DNA of 64,000 bases from a virus, in IMG/VR virus record IMGVR_UViG_3300033145_001746, positions 32,286 to 96,285 of that record. The stretch is one strand, 5' to 3'. A program made the position numbers and the translations under genes. Within the stretch, counting starts at the first letter, position 1. The number at the start of each line of letters is the position of its first letter. Shown here one piece after another: positions 9,295 to 18,780 of this stretch. Under the pieces are notes generated by a model. The model saw only the letters and a list, made by a program, of their open reading frames with translations. It had not been told where the DNA came from and did no database searches.

Positions 9295-10094
9295 TATAAC
9301 CACTTATATTCATAACATCTTACTGGGCTTAATCCAATTATGTCTAGCATCTTTGCTTGTTCACGTTTAGTTATGCCTATACAACCTTCTCTAAAATGAG
9401 AAGTTAAAATTCCCAAGTCCTCTTTTAATTTAACTCTTAAAAACTCTATTTCACCATATGTAAAACCATTAGTACATAATCTTGCTCCACCATTCTTCTT
9501 GTTACTGCCATCCCCAATATACCAATGTAATAAACAAGTTGGCGTTACAGTTATGTCCGTCGGGATTATTTTTATGTATTTGCGGTTCGAAAAAATACGA
9601 GACTTCATATGGTCAAAATTTTCATTCTTAATATACCATTTTTTATGTAAATCTCCCAGTTCTATTGTGCTCCTTGTGTTAAATTGCCATCCTGGCTTAT
9701 CACGCCTATAATAAATGGCATTTTCCTTTATTGGTATGTTATTATCTACAAATATATTATAAATATGAATGAGCCATTCTTTTTTATCGAACCCAACACC
9801 TTCAGAAAAATACGCCTGAAATCCTGTTGGAGAATTTAAATGTCCGTCACCTAATAATTCACCATCTAATATATCTAGTAACTTTTTGGACATCGGCACG
9901 CTAACCTTCATACCATCGCGCACATGTTCCGACATTGATTTGGGTTTTAAATTAAAACCCATTTTTCTGATTCTACCCCTTATTAAATTTCTATCACAAT
10001 TTAATATCTTTGATACTTTAGAACAACTTAAATCTTTTGTAAAATAAAGATTAAATACTTGTTTGTCAGTTATATCATCCCTTCTTCTTGGCAT
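9294..10094 (-). CDS. LAGLIDADG homing endonuclease (first of a tandem pair)
   Basis: The layout matches its neighbour: HTH (LSCSKVSKILNCDRNLIRGR), then LAGLIDADG motifs LDILDGELLGDGHL and LLHWYIGDGSN. The start is the ATG at 10094, whose TAATG overlaps the stop of the upstream gene; the longer in-frame start at 10118 would be inside that gene. The protein is about 266 residues and ends with CYEYKWL, shorter than its paralogue, which has 26 or so further C-terminal residues. The pair probably arose by tandem duplication followed by divergence. Confidence 0.85.
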   Translation of the reverse strand: MPRRRDDITDKQVFNLYFTKDLSCSKVSKILNCDRNLIRGRIRKMGFNLKPKSMSEHVRDGMKVSVPMSKKLLDILDGELLGDGHLNSPTGFQAYFSEGVGFDKKEWLIHIYNIFVDNNIPIKENAIYYRRDKPGWQFNTRSTIELGDLHKKWYIKNENFDHMKSRIFSNRKYIKIIPTDITVTPTCLLHWYIGDGSNKKNGGARLCTNGFTYGEIEFLRVKLKEDLGILTSHFREGCIGITKREQAKMLDIIGLSPVRCYEYKWL

Positions 10095-10735
10095 TATAAT
10101 TTCTTCCTTGGATTCCATTTTTCTGCCAATTCGTATGCTTTAGCGGAATCTGTTCTATCGTTTTCATATTTTTGTCTATAATTTGATAGAGTTTGTACTA
10201 AAACTAATTGTTCTTCAGTTGTTAGTGGCTCTCCGCTTTCTAATTTTTTATTTATCGGTATCATTTCTTTGTTTTCTGAAACTGCCTGCTTAATAATTTC
10301 AATACTATGGCTACCAACTAATGAAAACAACCCTTGGAAAAGATTGCGACTTTCGTTGTTATCTGCGTAGAAACCAAGTGGAAATGCATATAATCCGTCT
10401 AATCCTATTCCGCTAAATGTCTGTGCGTATAGCGGACTAGCATTAAAAGTAGGAACGCTCATTCCTGCTCCTGTATCTCCAAAATCACAGTTAACGGCAT
10501 CCTTTTTCTTTATAATATTAGACGCATATAGACATCTCGCGCCGTCCTTGTAGTGTATATATACTCTTTTATTTGCTAATTCAACCTGTTCTTTTTTATC
10601 CTCTTCAACAGACTGAGTAGGACACATATTAGAAACGGAATCTCCAGCATTTTCACATGCAGTTATAATAGGCAGCCCAAATGGGCAACCCCTAACACCA
10701 TCTTCGTCTTTGCGGATCAGCGCACATTTCTCCAT
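10094..10735 (-). CDS. Hypothetical protein with Cys-rich N-terminus
   Basis: I do not recognise this 213-residue protein. Cysteines are concentrated near the N-terminus (CALI, GCPFG, ACENA, MCPTQ), then RCLYASN and NCDFGDTG, which suggests a metal-binding or structural cluster. A Gly/Pro/Phe-rich middle is followed by a helical C-terminus. The start overlaps the stop of the preceding gene by one base (TAATG), so it belongs to the same operon. A virion role is likely from location only. Confidence 0.45.
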   Translation of the reverse strand: MEKCALIRKDEDGVRGCPFGLPIITACENAGDSVSNMCPTQSVEEDKKEQVELANKRVYIHYKDGARCLYASNIIKKKDAVNCDFGDTGAGMSVPTFNASPLYAQTFSGIGLDGLYAFPLGFYADNNESRNLFQGLFSLVGSHSIEIIKQAVSENKEMIPINKKLESGEPLTTEEQLVLVQTLSNYRQKYENDRTDSAKAYELAEKWNPRKKL

Positions 10736-11865
10736 TATTTTCTACCTTTTCTCTTTTTGCGGCGCCCCTTAGACTTTTGTAACAGTTTCCAATAGTTAAT
10801 AAAGTCTTTAACAGCTTTTGCTGCCGCTCCGCTCAAATCATCGGCGTCTTGACTTTCTCCTCTATATTTTTTCAAATACTCCGTGATTGATTTAAACTTT
10901 TTCAAGCCCTCATCTGAGTATAGGTGCGGCTCATCAGGGAACTTGCTAGTATCATCTGGACCTACAGGCACAAAATGTGCTTCTATGATGGTGCTTTTGT
11001 CAGGAGAACTCTCATCCAACAATATCTTTGCCTCATCTTTAGTAAGAATTTTAAGCACTTTTTCAATAAGTTCTCTAGCTTTAATACGCTCCTCGTCGGT
11101 TGGCGGAATCAACGAATCCACTGTTTCTTCAACGCTTGGAATAAATGGCTCATCTTCTGCTGCCATTTCTGGGGCTTCCATTTGAGCCAAATAATTGTAA
11201 AATCTACCTACGGCAGTGTTTGCAATATGTTCTGCCATATTATAGAACAATTTCTTATATTTGCTGTATTTAGGAGTTCCCTTAAACTTAAATAAGCTAC
11301 GGATCATTGCTTCCATATTGTCTTTTTTAATTTCATAATCTACAAATTGGTCAAGAACCTTAAGATTTATGTCAATGTTATTGTGAATAGTTTGCCACTT
11401 GAATTGCTCCGCACTTTTAGCAGAGGCAAGGCTCTCTCTTATATATGTAGTAGCGTTAGCTCTAGCCTTGCGTTTCAAAACATTAGCCCATTTTGTGATG
11501 GCAGAATCAATAGTATCTGCAGCCACTTTCTTTTGCATAGAATGTCTTCGCTCAGAAACTTTGCTCCATAGCAAATTCCTTTCTTTTTCTGTATCCTTGC
11601 GCCAGACGATCCAATCAGAAATACCACCAGGAAATTTTTTCATAAACTCAGACATGCTGCCATAATATGGAGAATTCTCCCAGCCGCCATAATCCATATT
11701 AGTTCTAAATGGATTTGGAGTAGTCCCATCATTGACGGGTTCATAATTCGCACATTTTTTAACATATGCGTTAAACTGAACACACAGTCTAGCCAATCCA
11801 ACCGAATCGCCAGAGGCATCTAAGGTTTGTGCCAATTTTAACATCCTAGTAAAGGAATTAGACAT
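10735..11865 (-). CDS. Hypothetical structural-region protein (376 aa)
   Basis: The protein is helical and highly charged, with a very basic C-terminal tail (KSKGRRKKRKGRK) that could bind nucleic acid. The N-terminus (MLKLAQTLDASGDSVGLARL) matches loosely the LD..G..A motif found in several neighbours. The middle has an acidic Pro-containing segment. No enzymatic motif was seen. It is immediately followed by the Cys-rich gene with TAATG coupling and immediately preceded by the CCA-adding enzyme gene. Confidence 0.45.
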   Translation of the reverse strand: MSNSFTRMLKLAQTLDASGDSVGLARLCVQFNAYVKKCANYEPVNDGTTPNPFRTNMDYGGWENSPYYGSMSEFMKKFPGGISDWIVWRKDTEKERNLLWSKVSERRHSMQKKVAADTIDSAITKWANVLKRKARANATTYIRESLASAKSAEQFKWQTIHNNIDINLKVLDQFVDYEIKKDNMEAMIRSLFKFKGTPKYSKYKKLFYNMAEHIANTAVGRFYNYLAQMEAPEMAAEDEPFIPSVEETVDSLIPPTDEERIKARELIEKVLKILTKDEAKILLDESSPDKSTIIEAHFVPVGPDDTSKFPDEPHLYSDEGLKKFKSITEYLKKYRGESQDADDLSGAAAKAVKDFINYWKLLQKSKGRRKKRKGRK

Positions 11866-12642
11866 TTACATCTCCTGACTATCGAGCAGGTGTTGTACCA
11901 TACGGTTTTTTGCTATTTCCAAAGTCATTAACCTGCTCAAGGGAATTATTGGAAGCAATTTATATTCAGCCAACATATCCAATGCTTTTTTAGCATCGAT
12001 ATTAAGCATTTGATTCACTTGTTTTTTTACATGTGCTAGAGCTAAATCCTTAATTCCACCTCTATATTTTATCATTGCCTCTTCTAGTTTAGGATTTATA
12101 CTTAAATTAAACTGTAAAGACAACTTTATAGCTCTGAGAATTCTTCTAGCATCATGGCCAATAGTCAATTCTGGGTCAACTGGGGTTTGTAGAATCTTAT
12201 TCTTTATGTCGCTCATCGCACGGCCAGTCGCATCTATCGGTGTTTTACTTAAATCCATTGGTTGTAAAAGCGTGTTGATTGTGAAATCTCTACTATATAG
12301 CTCCCTCTGTATTTTAGTGGGATCGGTTATTCCGATCTCCGAAAGATTCTTTTTAATATCGGGAAGGTTAAAATTGTTTGAAAAATCCAACCTTATGTTT
12401 TTAAAATCTACAGATGAATGACCATCATTGTACGCTCTAAAGTGGGCTTCAGGCCACTCTCTACTAACAGCCATCGCCAAAGCAAAAGACCCATTGTCAC
12501 CTGTCGTGATATCTACATCCTTGATTTCTTCGGCGACACCAAATTCTCTATCTCTTGGTAAACCACCTACAATATAAGGTGTAGATATTCTATGTTCTTT
12601 TGCTATTCTGTCTAACGATCTCAGCAGGTCGGATAATTTCAT
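11866..12642 (-). CDS. CCA-adding enzyme / tRNA nucleotidyltransferase-like
   Basis: This protein belongs to the poly(A) polymerase and CCA-enzyme superfamily. The nucleotidyltransferase signature YIVGGLPRDREFG (about residues 23-35) is followed by the acidic pair DVDITTGD. Later come RDFTINTLL (R and D of motif C) and GHDARRILRAIKL. Such enzymes repair or add the 3-prime CCA of tRNA using CTP and ATP. At about 258 residues it is shorter than bacterial CCA enzymes (near 400), lacking much of the C-terminal body and tail, so the exact substrate is open. Its first 53 nt overlap the end of the upstream LAGLIDADG gene in another frame. Confidence 0.8.
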   Translation of the reverse strand: MKLSDLLRSLDRIAKEHRISTPYIVGGLPRDREFGVAEEIKDVDITTGDNGSFALAMAVSREWPEAHFRAYNDGHSSVDFKNIRLDFSNNFNLPDIKKNLSEIGITDPTKIQRELYSRDFTINTLLQPMDLSKTPIDATGRAMSDIKNKILQTPVDPELTIGHDARRILRAIKLSLQFNLSINPKLEEAMIKYRGGIKDLALAHVKKQVNQMLNIDAKKALDMLAEYKLLPIIPLSRLMTLEIAKNRMVQHLLDSQEM

Positions 12643-13705
12643 CTATTCTCATAAGCGATAAGACATAATAGCATCCCGATTCAGATAAATTAAATGTCTT
12701 GGCTATACTTTTAATCGCAGCTCCATTATTTTTAAGTTTTAAAATTTCATTATTTCTGGCAGTAAATATTCTTTTTTGTATCTTATCTTGTCTGTAAGCC
12801 TTCTTTGTTTTAAGAAAGCTATAAAATTTATTTTTCTTTCTATTTAAAGCTAAATCATTTATATCTTTATAAAGCCATACAAATATTTTTTCCGCATAAC
12901 TAGAGCCTTTCCTTATAATATGTCTACGATTGTCATATGTACACACATTACATTTTATATTCAAACACATATCAATAGCATTACACAGATCATTTATTTG
13001 ACCTGCCGAGCCAGATGTAATTGAAAAACATAGTTGTAATCTAGATTTGTTCCAACATATTGTGCCATCTCCATCAAAATAGCCTCTTATATAGTGTCTT
13101 ATCAACGACTTAGGTAATTTTGGCATAGTTATTGTCATAGATTTATTAGGATATATATTAAAATTATTTTTAAGATCTGTGGCCATTAGTTTGGAACAGA
13201 CCGTGATTCCAACAATGTTTTTCGGCTTTGGACTTATTGGCTGATTTCCTCCAATAGCCGACAAGAATTTTGCCAAATGTTGGGCATCTCTTTTTTGTAA
13301 ACCAACACCAATCGAGTTTTTGTAAACATTTCCGTCAGCAGCTAAAAACCCGGCCCAATAGCAACTTTCAACAGAAAACTTATTAAAAAACCTTTCATTA
13401 AAAAAATATTTTCTGGTGCCGTGCCTGTAATTTATACTATATTTCTTTAATATATTATATACAGTTTTAATATTTATATTATATGTTTTTGCTACATTGA
13501 GTGCCGAACAACCAGACATATATTTTTTTATAAGATTTTTTTTGTTGTCGTCATTTAATGTAGCAGTTCTAGATATAATATTATATTCTTTTAATATGTG
13601 ATATATAACACGTCTATTAATATTAAATTTGAGAGCAATATCGTTAACACAATGGTCGGATCTGTATAGCAAACAAACTTCTTCTTTTTGTTGACTTAAA
13701 ATCAT
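12590..13705 (-). CDS. LAGLIDADG homing endonuclease with flanking HTH modules
   Basis: Two N-terminal helix-turn-helix-like repeats (VNDIALKFNINRRVIYHILK, then ALNVAKTYNINIKTVYNILK) precede the LAGLIDADG core (CYWAGFLAADGNVY, RGYFDGDGTICW). A third HTH near the C-terminus reads IKSIAKTFNLSESGCYYVL. The gene starts at the stop of the upstream gene (TAATG) and runs 53 nt into the CCA enzyme gene. It resembles the gene at 20530-21492. It is a probable mobile gene targeting a neighbouring locus. Confidence 0.88.
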   Translation of the reverse strand: MILSQQKEEVCLLYRSDHCVNDIALKFNINRRVIYHILKEYNIISRTATLNDDNKKNLIKKYMSGCSALNVAKTYNINIKTVYNILKKYSINYRHGTRKYFFNERFFNKFSVESCYWAGFLAADGNVYKNSIGVGLQKRDAQHLAKFLSAIGGNQPISPKPKNIVGITVCSKLMATDLKNNFNIYPNKSMTITMPKLPKSLIRHYIRGYFDGDGTICWNKSRLQLCFSITSGSAGQINDLCNAIDMCLNIKCNVCTYDNRRHIIRKGSSYAEKIFVWLYKDINDLALNRKKNKFYSFLKTKKAYRQDKIQKRIFTARNNEILKLKNNGAAIKSIAKTFNLSESGCYYVLSLMRIDEIIRPAEIVRQNSKRT

Positions 13706-15195
13706 TATTCTTTAACTTCAAACACTTCTTCTTCTATAGGTTTTTTTTCTGTTAGCTCTTCCAAATCTACATTAGGAGGCGCGGTTTTTTCTTCTTTAAG
13801 ACCGCCTTTTAGTTTTTCTACAACCTTATTAAGTCTGGTACCCACATATATATTTAATTCTAAAGCCTTCGCGATTGCTTCTCCTAGTTCCGGAAAATGA
13901 GAGGCTATGTTCATGGAATCTAGCATCATATCAGCCTTGGCAAGACCACGCACAAAACGCCTCTCGCTGAGTTCTCTACTTAGTGGCTCAAGAACTTCTA
14001 GGACATCCTGTACCGTTTTGCCAGAAAATGGGTTGTCGTCATCCTTTGGTTCTTCTATGGGCTCTTGCTCAATAGGCTCCTCTTCTGTTACAGATGGTGG
14101 CTCTTCGGATGCTGGCAACTCATCACCGGCACCTGCTGGCGGTTCCATACCTTCCATCTCTTCTGGTGGAGGCATACTTTCTCCACCCATATCACCAAGA
14201 CCACCTAGCTCTTCCGATGCAAGGTCGGCGTCTGGTTTGCTGTCATATTCACGACCACTTAGTGCCTGATCAATTTGTGAAGCTAGATCTCCAGGAGGTG
14301 CGGCAATTTTCTTTAACACCTCAGCTCCCTCCGAAAAACCGCCGCGCTCCCAAATATTGGCAGTACGAATGATACAGTCAGAAATCATGGAAGCAGTATT
14401 AACCATCATTACTTCCCGCTTTAAATCTGACAAAGCCTGATGAAGTCTATTATAAGAACTAGTTGTAAGTGCTAAGCGAAACTTATATAGGAGTCTCTCA
14501 GCAGCGTTAAATCTACTTATCAGAGCTTCTTTAATGTCTCGCTGAGTCTTCTCTTTCTTTTGTTTTACCGCTTTTGGGGTCAATGTTTCTAGTGGCGGCA
14601 TAACTCTAGGTGCTAAAGTTGGGACTTCTAAAGGAGCAGCCGTTACTGTGACGCCGTATTTTTCATGGTCTTTGGCTTCATAGTATTTTGACCAAGCTCT
14701 AAAATCAAGTTTCTCCATGGGAGTCCATTCCTCCATAATTCTTTTACTAGCATCTTCTCTGCTTTCTCCACCTCTCATTGATGCGTAAATTTCTCCAAGT
14801 GCCTTAACCCACTTATTTACATCTCTTCTGGTCTTTGCGTTTGACTCGTGAACGCCCATAGTATTAGGATATGCTAGCTTGTGCTTAAATAATTGTTTAA
14901 GGGCCATAAATACTGCTTCTCTAATTTTTGTTAAATCAATGTCATTTGTGCTCTTTAAGTTTTTGAATGATACGGACACTACGTTTTTCCTATCACCAAT
15001 CTTAGGGTATCCAAATTCATGACACAGATCGTCGCAGAAGTTATCTAAATAGAAAAGCAGGTTCCGCTCCCTGTCATTGCCAACACCCAGGTCTGACATT
15101 CTAGCCGCGTCATCATAAACGAGTTGCTGCAGATCAGGTGTCATACCTGTATCGGACATATTCACCATTAGGTCATCAACGTAATTAGTCGCCAT
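13705..15195 (-). CDS. Large hypothetical virion-region protein (496 aa)
   Basis: The N-terminal 200 residues look folded and helical. A central segment contains ISDCIIRTANIWERGGFSEG, a weak match to the LD..G motif of its neighbours. A long low-complexity Pro/Glu/Gly linker follows (about residues 310-395), then a helical C-terminal domain and an acidic tail (EEEVFEVKE). No catalytic motif was recognised. The start overlaps the preceding gene by 11 nt. The composition suits a scaffold, tape-like or head-decoration protein, but this is a guess from context. Confidence 0.45.
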   Translation of the reverse strand: MATNYVDDLMVNMSDTGMTPDLQQLVYDDAARMSDLGVGNDRERNLLFYLDNFCDDLCHEFGYPKIGDRKNVVSVSFKNLKSTNDIDLTKIREAVFMALKQLFKHKLAYPNTMGVHESNAKTRRDVNKWVKALGEIYASMRGGESREDASKRIMEEWTPMEKLDFRAWSKYYEAKDHEKYGVTVTAAPLEVPTLAPRVMPPLETLTPKAVKQKKEKTQRDIKEALISRFNAAERLLYKFRLALTTSSYNRLHQALSDLKREVMMVNTASMISDCIIRTANIWERGGFSEGAEVLKKIAAPPGDLASQIDQALSGREYDSKPDADLASEELGGLGDMGGESMPPPEEMEGMEPPAGAGDELPASEEPPSVTEEEPIEQEPIEEPKDDDNPFSGKTVQDVLEVLEPLSRELSERRFVRGLAKADMMLDSMNIASHFPELGEAIAKALELNIYVGTRLNKVVEKLKGGLKEEKTAPPNVDLEELTEKKPIEEEVFEVKE

Positions 15196-15934
15196 TTTCT
15201 ACTTTAATCTCCTCAATGTGAACTTCAAGAATATTTTTCGTGTTGTCACGCATACTACTCAAACTCTCCTCTTTCTTTGGAGAATATGCTAAGCCATCCA
15301 TCCTGGCACTAAGTTTATCATAAAACTTAAGAGCTAGAACTGGACTCATTTCACCCATAACTTCTCTAACAGTTTCTCTAATCACTGCCATCTGATCTTC
15401 AATGACTGTGATATTTATGTTTGTTTCTGTAGTTCTATCAGCTATTCTGTCAACATATTTGGCCCATTGCTGAATGGTAGTAGTCCAACTGGCAAAATAT
15501 TTATGCAGATTTGCTTCTTCGTTTATAGAAAGATCTCCGTTTGCAGATTTATTAAATAGATCTTCAACTCTAGCCTTAACCAAAACAAGAAGTTCTCTGA
15601 GCTGTTGAGGTATGTCAACGTGTAAATCAATAGCTTCTTGTAGCTTTTCCTGATAAGCTGGTATTCTCTTGAGTTGAGTTTCTTCTTTTTTGATTTCTTT
15701 AAGTTCCTTTTTTTCTTTAGCTAAAAGCTTTACTTCTTCAAGAGCTTTGCCTTCTAAACTTAACTTTTCCTTTCTAAATTTTTGTAATGTAGGAACTGAA
15801 ACCCATAACTTCTTATTATTGGGTTGAAGCTCTCTAATAGCTTTGGCAACTGCTCTAACTCCTTGTCCTTGAGTCAACATTCGCACAATGGTATTTCTAT
15901 CTGGATGAGACAATATTTTTTTAAAAGAAGACAT
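15185..15934 (-). CDS. Putative terminase small subunit-like DNA-binding protein
   Basis: The N-terminus carries a helix-turn-helix-like region (NTIVRMLTQGQGVRAVAKAI, then VPTLQKFRKEKL). A long Lys/Glu-rich coiled coil and a helical C-terminus follow, a plan typical of small terminase subunits (DNA recognition, oligomerisation, TerL contact). I chose the ATG at 15934 because AGGTGG precedes it; an upstream ATG at 15976 is also possible. terL lies about 10 kb downstream rather than adjacent, so the assignment stays tentative. Another DNA-binding role is possible. Confidence 0.4.
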   Translation of the reverse strand: MSSFKKILSHPDRNTIVRMLTQGQGVRAVAKAIRELQPNNKKLWVSVPTLQKFRKEKLSLEGKALEEVKLLAKEKKELKEIKKEETQLKRIPAYQEKLQEAIDLHVDIPQQLRELLVLVKARVEDLFNKSANGDLSINEEANLHKYFASWTTTIQQWAKYVDRIADRTTETNINITVIEDQMAVIRETVREVMGEMSPVLALKFYDKLSARMDGLAYSPKKEESLSSMRDNTKNILEVHIEEIKVENGD

Positions 15935-16026
15935 TAACCACCTAAACCTAAAATGCCCGCACAGATACTCATACACCTGTTGTGTAAAGTTCGAGAACCT
16001 ATACGGGCGAATAACACTTTTTTCAC

Positions 16027-17037
16027 TTAGTTCATTCTATTCAAAATTGACTGGCGACTATCATATATTCTCATTGGAATGCCACCATAATTTGTTGTAG
16101 TTGGGGTTTGTGCCGCCACGCTCCCGCCCGGAACTCTCTGTCCTTGATAATTTTTATATCCCGCCTCATAGTTATATATTCTACCATCAATCGGACATTG
16201 ATATGTCCGCTCAGATACGCGGAATGTTTGTACTCCAATATGATCGGGACAATATCTTGTTGATAAAGATCCTTCTCGCGGCTGTTGTATGGGCTCCACA
16301 ACTTCTATTTCTTGTCCTATCTTTCTGGTTCGTGGAATAAAGCCATAATTTGCCATCTTCAATATGGAGCGATCAACCTTACTTGCTAGTTTGTGAAAAC
16401 CTTTATTATCCAAATAGCTTGCTAGTCGCAACATTTCTTCAGAATCACCGGCACCAGTAGATTTTAAACCTGCTAGAGCACCGGATATAGCTTTGTTCAA
16501 CCTAAAGATCTTGGCTCTAAGTTGTTTCCTATCATATTCATTCATTTGGGCCATCTGGGACCAATTAAGGAGCGACATTTGCGCTTCTTCTAATTCCTGT
16601 AAAACATTCGGTGTCAAAGCTGCTTTCTTGGAGAATTTAGCATGTTGTATTGAACGGGCAATATCATCAACACAATCCGCCAACATATGCTCACCAGCCT
16701 CATCTAACTCGCCAGCAATCTTTACAAGTTCCTGTGTAGTAGAAGCTATCACAAGCCCTGGTTTAGCGACCGTCACTACCTGTGTTTTAAATGTGTTGAT
16801 CAAATTACCAAGTCCAGCAACAGTTTGAGAAACTCTTACCATATGCTGATGAATATCTTTTCTCTCTTTGGGGCTTAAAAAAGAGCGGTTGACTCCGTTT
16901 CTTCCACGCACAGGCTCCGAATTAATCTTGCCAATATAGTTTCTTAGATCACCGACATATTTGCTCAATGCGTAATGAGTATGAACTAATCCATTTAAGA
17001 CGATTTTTAAAGAATTTACTACCTTGGCATCAGCCAT
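16027..17037 (-). CDS. Hypothetical protein with two LD-G-A-ID motifs and a C-terminal zinc ribbon
   Basis: This unrecognised 336-residue protein has two copies of the local motif: LVKIAGELDEAGEHMLADCVD in the middle and MLRLASYLDNKGFHKLASKVD about 100 residues later. A possible zinc ribbon (CPDHIG...CPIDG) follows at the C-terminus. The N-terminal 80 residues are helical. Placement between two large unknown virion-region proteins suggests a structural or internal virion role. Confidence 0.45.
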   Translation of the reverse strand: MADAKVVNSLKIVLNGLVHTHYALSKYVGDLRNYIGKINSEPVRGRNGVNRSFLSPKERKDIHQHMVRVSQTVAGLGNLINTFKTQVVTVAKPGLVIASTTQELVKIAGELDEAGEHMLADCVDDIARSIQHAKFSKKAALTPNVLQELEEAQMSLLNWSQMAQMNEYDRKQLRAKIFRLNKAISGALAGLKSTGAGDSEEMLRLASYLDNKGFHKLASKVDRSILKMANYGFIPRTRKIGQEIEVVEPIQQPREGSLSTRYCPDHIGVQTFRVSERTYQCPIDGRIYNYEAGYKNYQGQRVPGGSVAAQTPTTTNYGGIPMRIYDSRQSILNRMN

Positions 17038-17039
17038 CT

Positions 17040-18719
17040 TTAGTCACCTACCAATACTTTTGCTGTGCTGAAAAATGCACCATCTGGATCGTCAGTCGTT
17101 TTATAGGTTGATTTTCTATGATAAACTCCGTTTGCGTCTCTAACCAAAGCATGAGCTGGTAAACCAAACTGCTTATGAATTGGATAAATCGAATTAGGAG
17201 ATTGTACGAATTGGTCAGCATCGTCAAAGGATTGCTTTAGGCTCTCCCCTGATTTCTTAAGTCCAGCAAGCATTGCGTGATAATCAGCAACTACAGTACG
17301 ATATGTATCTTCGTCAAAACGATTAGCAATTACTTCAAGAGCTTCATCACAGGTATCAAAATCATTTTCAGAAGCAGAGCGAACCATAGTGTTTTTCAGT
17401 TCACTTAGATTCATACTATGAAGAGCACTGTCTCGGCAAACAGCAACATCTATTGTTCCGGCGTCTCGCATTGCGATTGCGTGTATACTTGCTGCGTCAA
17501 ATTTAGCAACATAATCACCCTTAGCAAATACGGCTGGTAGTAGAGGAGCATTACCATTCATCTCAATAGGAACCTCTATGCTGAATTTTCCTTGTGGAGT
17601 ATTCAGAATGGCTTCACAAATAAAGCCATCGTGAGTGGCAGAAGCCACTCGGATCTGAGATCCTTTAAATCCCATAGAGCCAAGCTCTGCTATAATCATT
17701 CGTTTTGCGAGTCGCACAGTGGCCTGCGGATAACCTACAGCAGCTTCCATTACACTTTCCTCTAGATCGGAGGCAACTACTTTAAGTTCTTTTGGAATAG
17801 GTGCTATAGGAATTTCAACATCTCTCATATCATCTTTTTGGTCAGGCAGATTGGCAAAAAGACCTGGTCCTGAAACGCCTTCGCTTCCATTGTCTTGAGG
17901 CAGGGTTGACGCCAACTTAGAAAAGTTTTCGTCGGAAACACTTTGTTTATCAGCTTTAATAGCTAGGTCAAGCGATTGTAGTACAGCTGACACGTTAGGA
18001 AGGCAATCCTGACGCATAGCAGCTTCTTCTAAATACGCCCCAAGGTTTGTGGCTGTAAGAGTCTCAAATCTATTACCAGCAACAAAAATACTTGGGAACT
18101 TGGTTCCTGTGGACTCTGTTGGGATATAGACTCTAACAGCTCCTCGGTTTGTATCGAGATCCGCAGCAAATACTAGGAACCTAGAGTTTCCACCAGCAAT
18201 CCGAGTTCTCGGATTAACAACGCCAAGAGTCTGTAGTTCATGCTCAACTCTTTGTTTAGCACTCGCAGCGAGCTGTGGATCATACTTGTCAGAGGCAGCT
18301 TCAAATAGCTGATCAAATCCGCTCTTTACTTCATGATCAACGCCATAATCAATTGCGTCCTGTGTAGGATCATCTCTAAGTCCATTGATGTATTTCGTGT
18401 TTGTAACATCAACTTGACCAGGAAGGTCTGAGACCAGAAGGTCACCCAATACCTCTCTAAATCGAGTCCCACTGGCGTTAAGGCCAACAAGCTCGTTGTA
18501 GAGTTTATCTACATCGCCTTGGCTAATTAACGCCCTTGGATCTTTACTACAAACCCGTTCAATTACGCTAGCAACCGATTTGATTACAATATCCTGAGGA
18601 TGATCCCCAGCTGCCTTTTGTAATCTTTCATTAAGATCGCCAATCACATAGTGTTTGCCCTGCTCTAATTTAGCTAGCAAAAGTTCTGCCTGACTTTTGA
18701 GAGCGCCAAAATTAGTCAT
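17040..18719 (-). CDS. Large hypothetical virion-region protein (about 559 aa)
   Basis: I start this at the ATG at 18719 because GGAGG lies 9 nt upstream; a longer frame begins at 18758 without such a site. The sequence is mixed alpha/beta with no membrane segments. A central stretch (RVYIPTESTGTKFPSIFVAGNRF) recurs in altered form later (FSIEVPIEMNGNAPLLPAVFAKGDY), which suggests two related domains. No known family was recognised. It is probably a virion component judging by its size and neighbours. Confidence 0.45.
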   Translation of the reverse strand: MTNFGALKSQAELLLAKLEQGKHYVIGDLNERLQKAAGDHPQDIVIKSVASVIERVCSKDPRALISQGDVDKLYNELVGLNASGTRFREVLGDLLVSDLPGQVDVTNTKYINGLRDDPTQDAIDYGVDHEVKSGFDQLFEAASDKYDPQLAASAKQRVEHELQTLGVVNPRTRIAGGNSRFLVFAADLDTNRGAVRVYIPTESTGTKFPSIFVAGNRFETLTATNLGAYLEEAAMRQDCLPNVSAVLQSLDLAIKADKQSVSDENFSKLASTLPQDNGSEGVSGPGLFANLPDQKDDMRDVEIPIAPIPKELKVVASDLEESVMEAAVGYPQATVRLAKRMIIAELGSMGFKGSQIRVASATHDGFICEAILNTPQGKFSIEVPIEMNGNAPLLPAVFAKGDYVAKFDAASIHAIAMRDAGTIDVAVCRDSALHSMNLSELKNTMVRSASENDFDTCDEALEVIANRFDEDTYRTVVADYHAMLAGLKKSGESLKQSFDDADQFVQSPNSIYPIHKQFGLPAHALVRDANGVYHRKSTYKTTDDPDGAFFSTAKVLVGD

Positions 18720-18780
18720 TTGTTGTTGCCTCCAGTTTATTTTCATCAGAATCTTCATTTATATTTAAAATCTCCAGATA

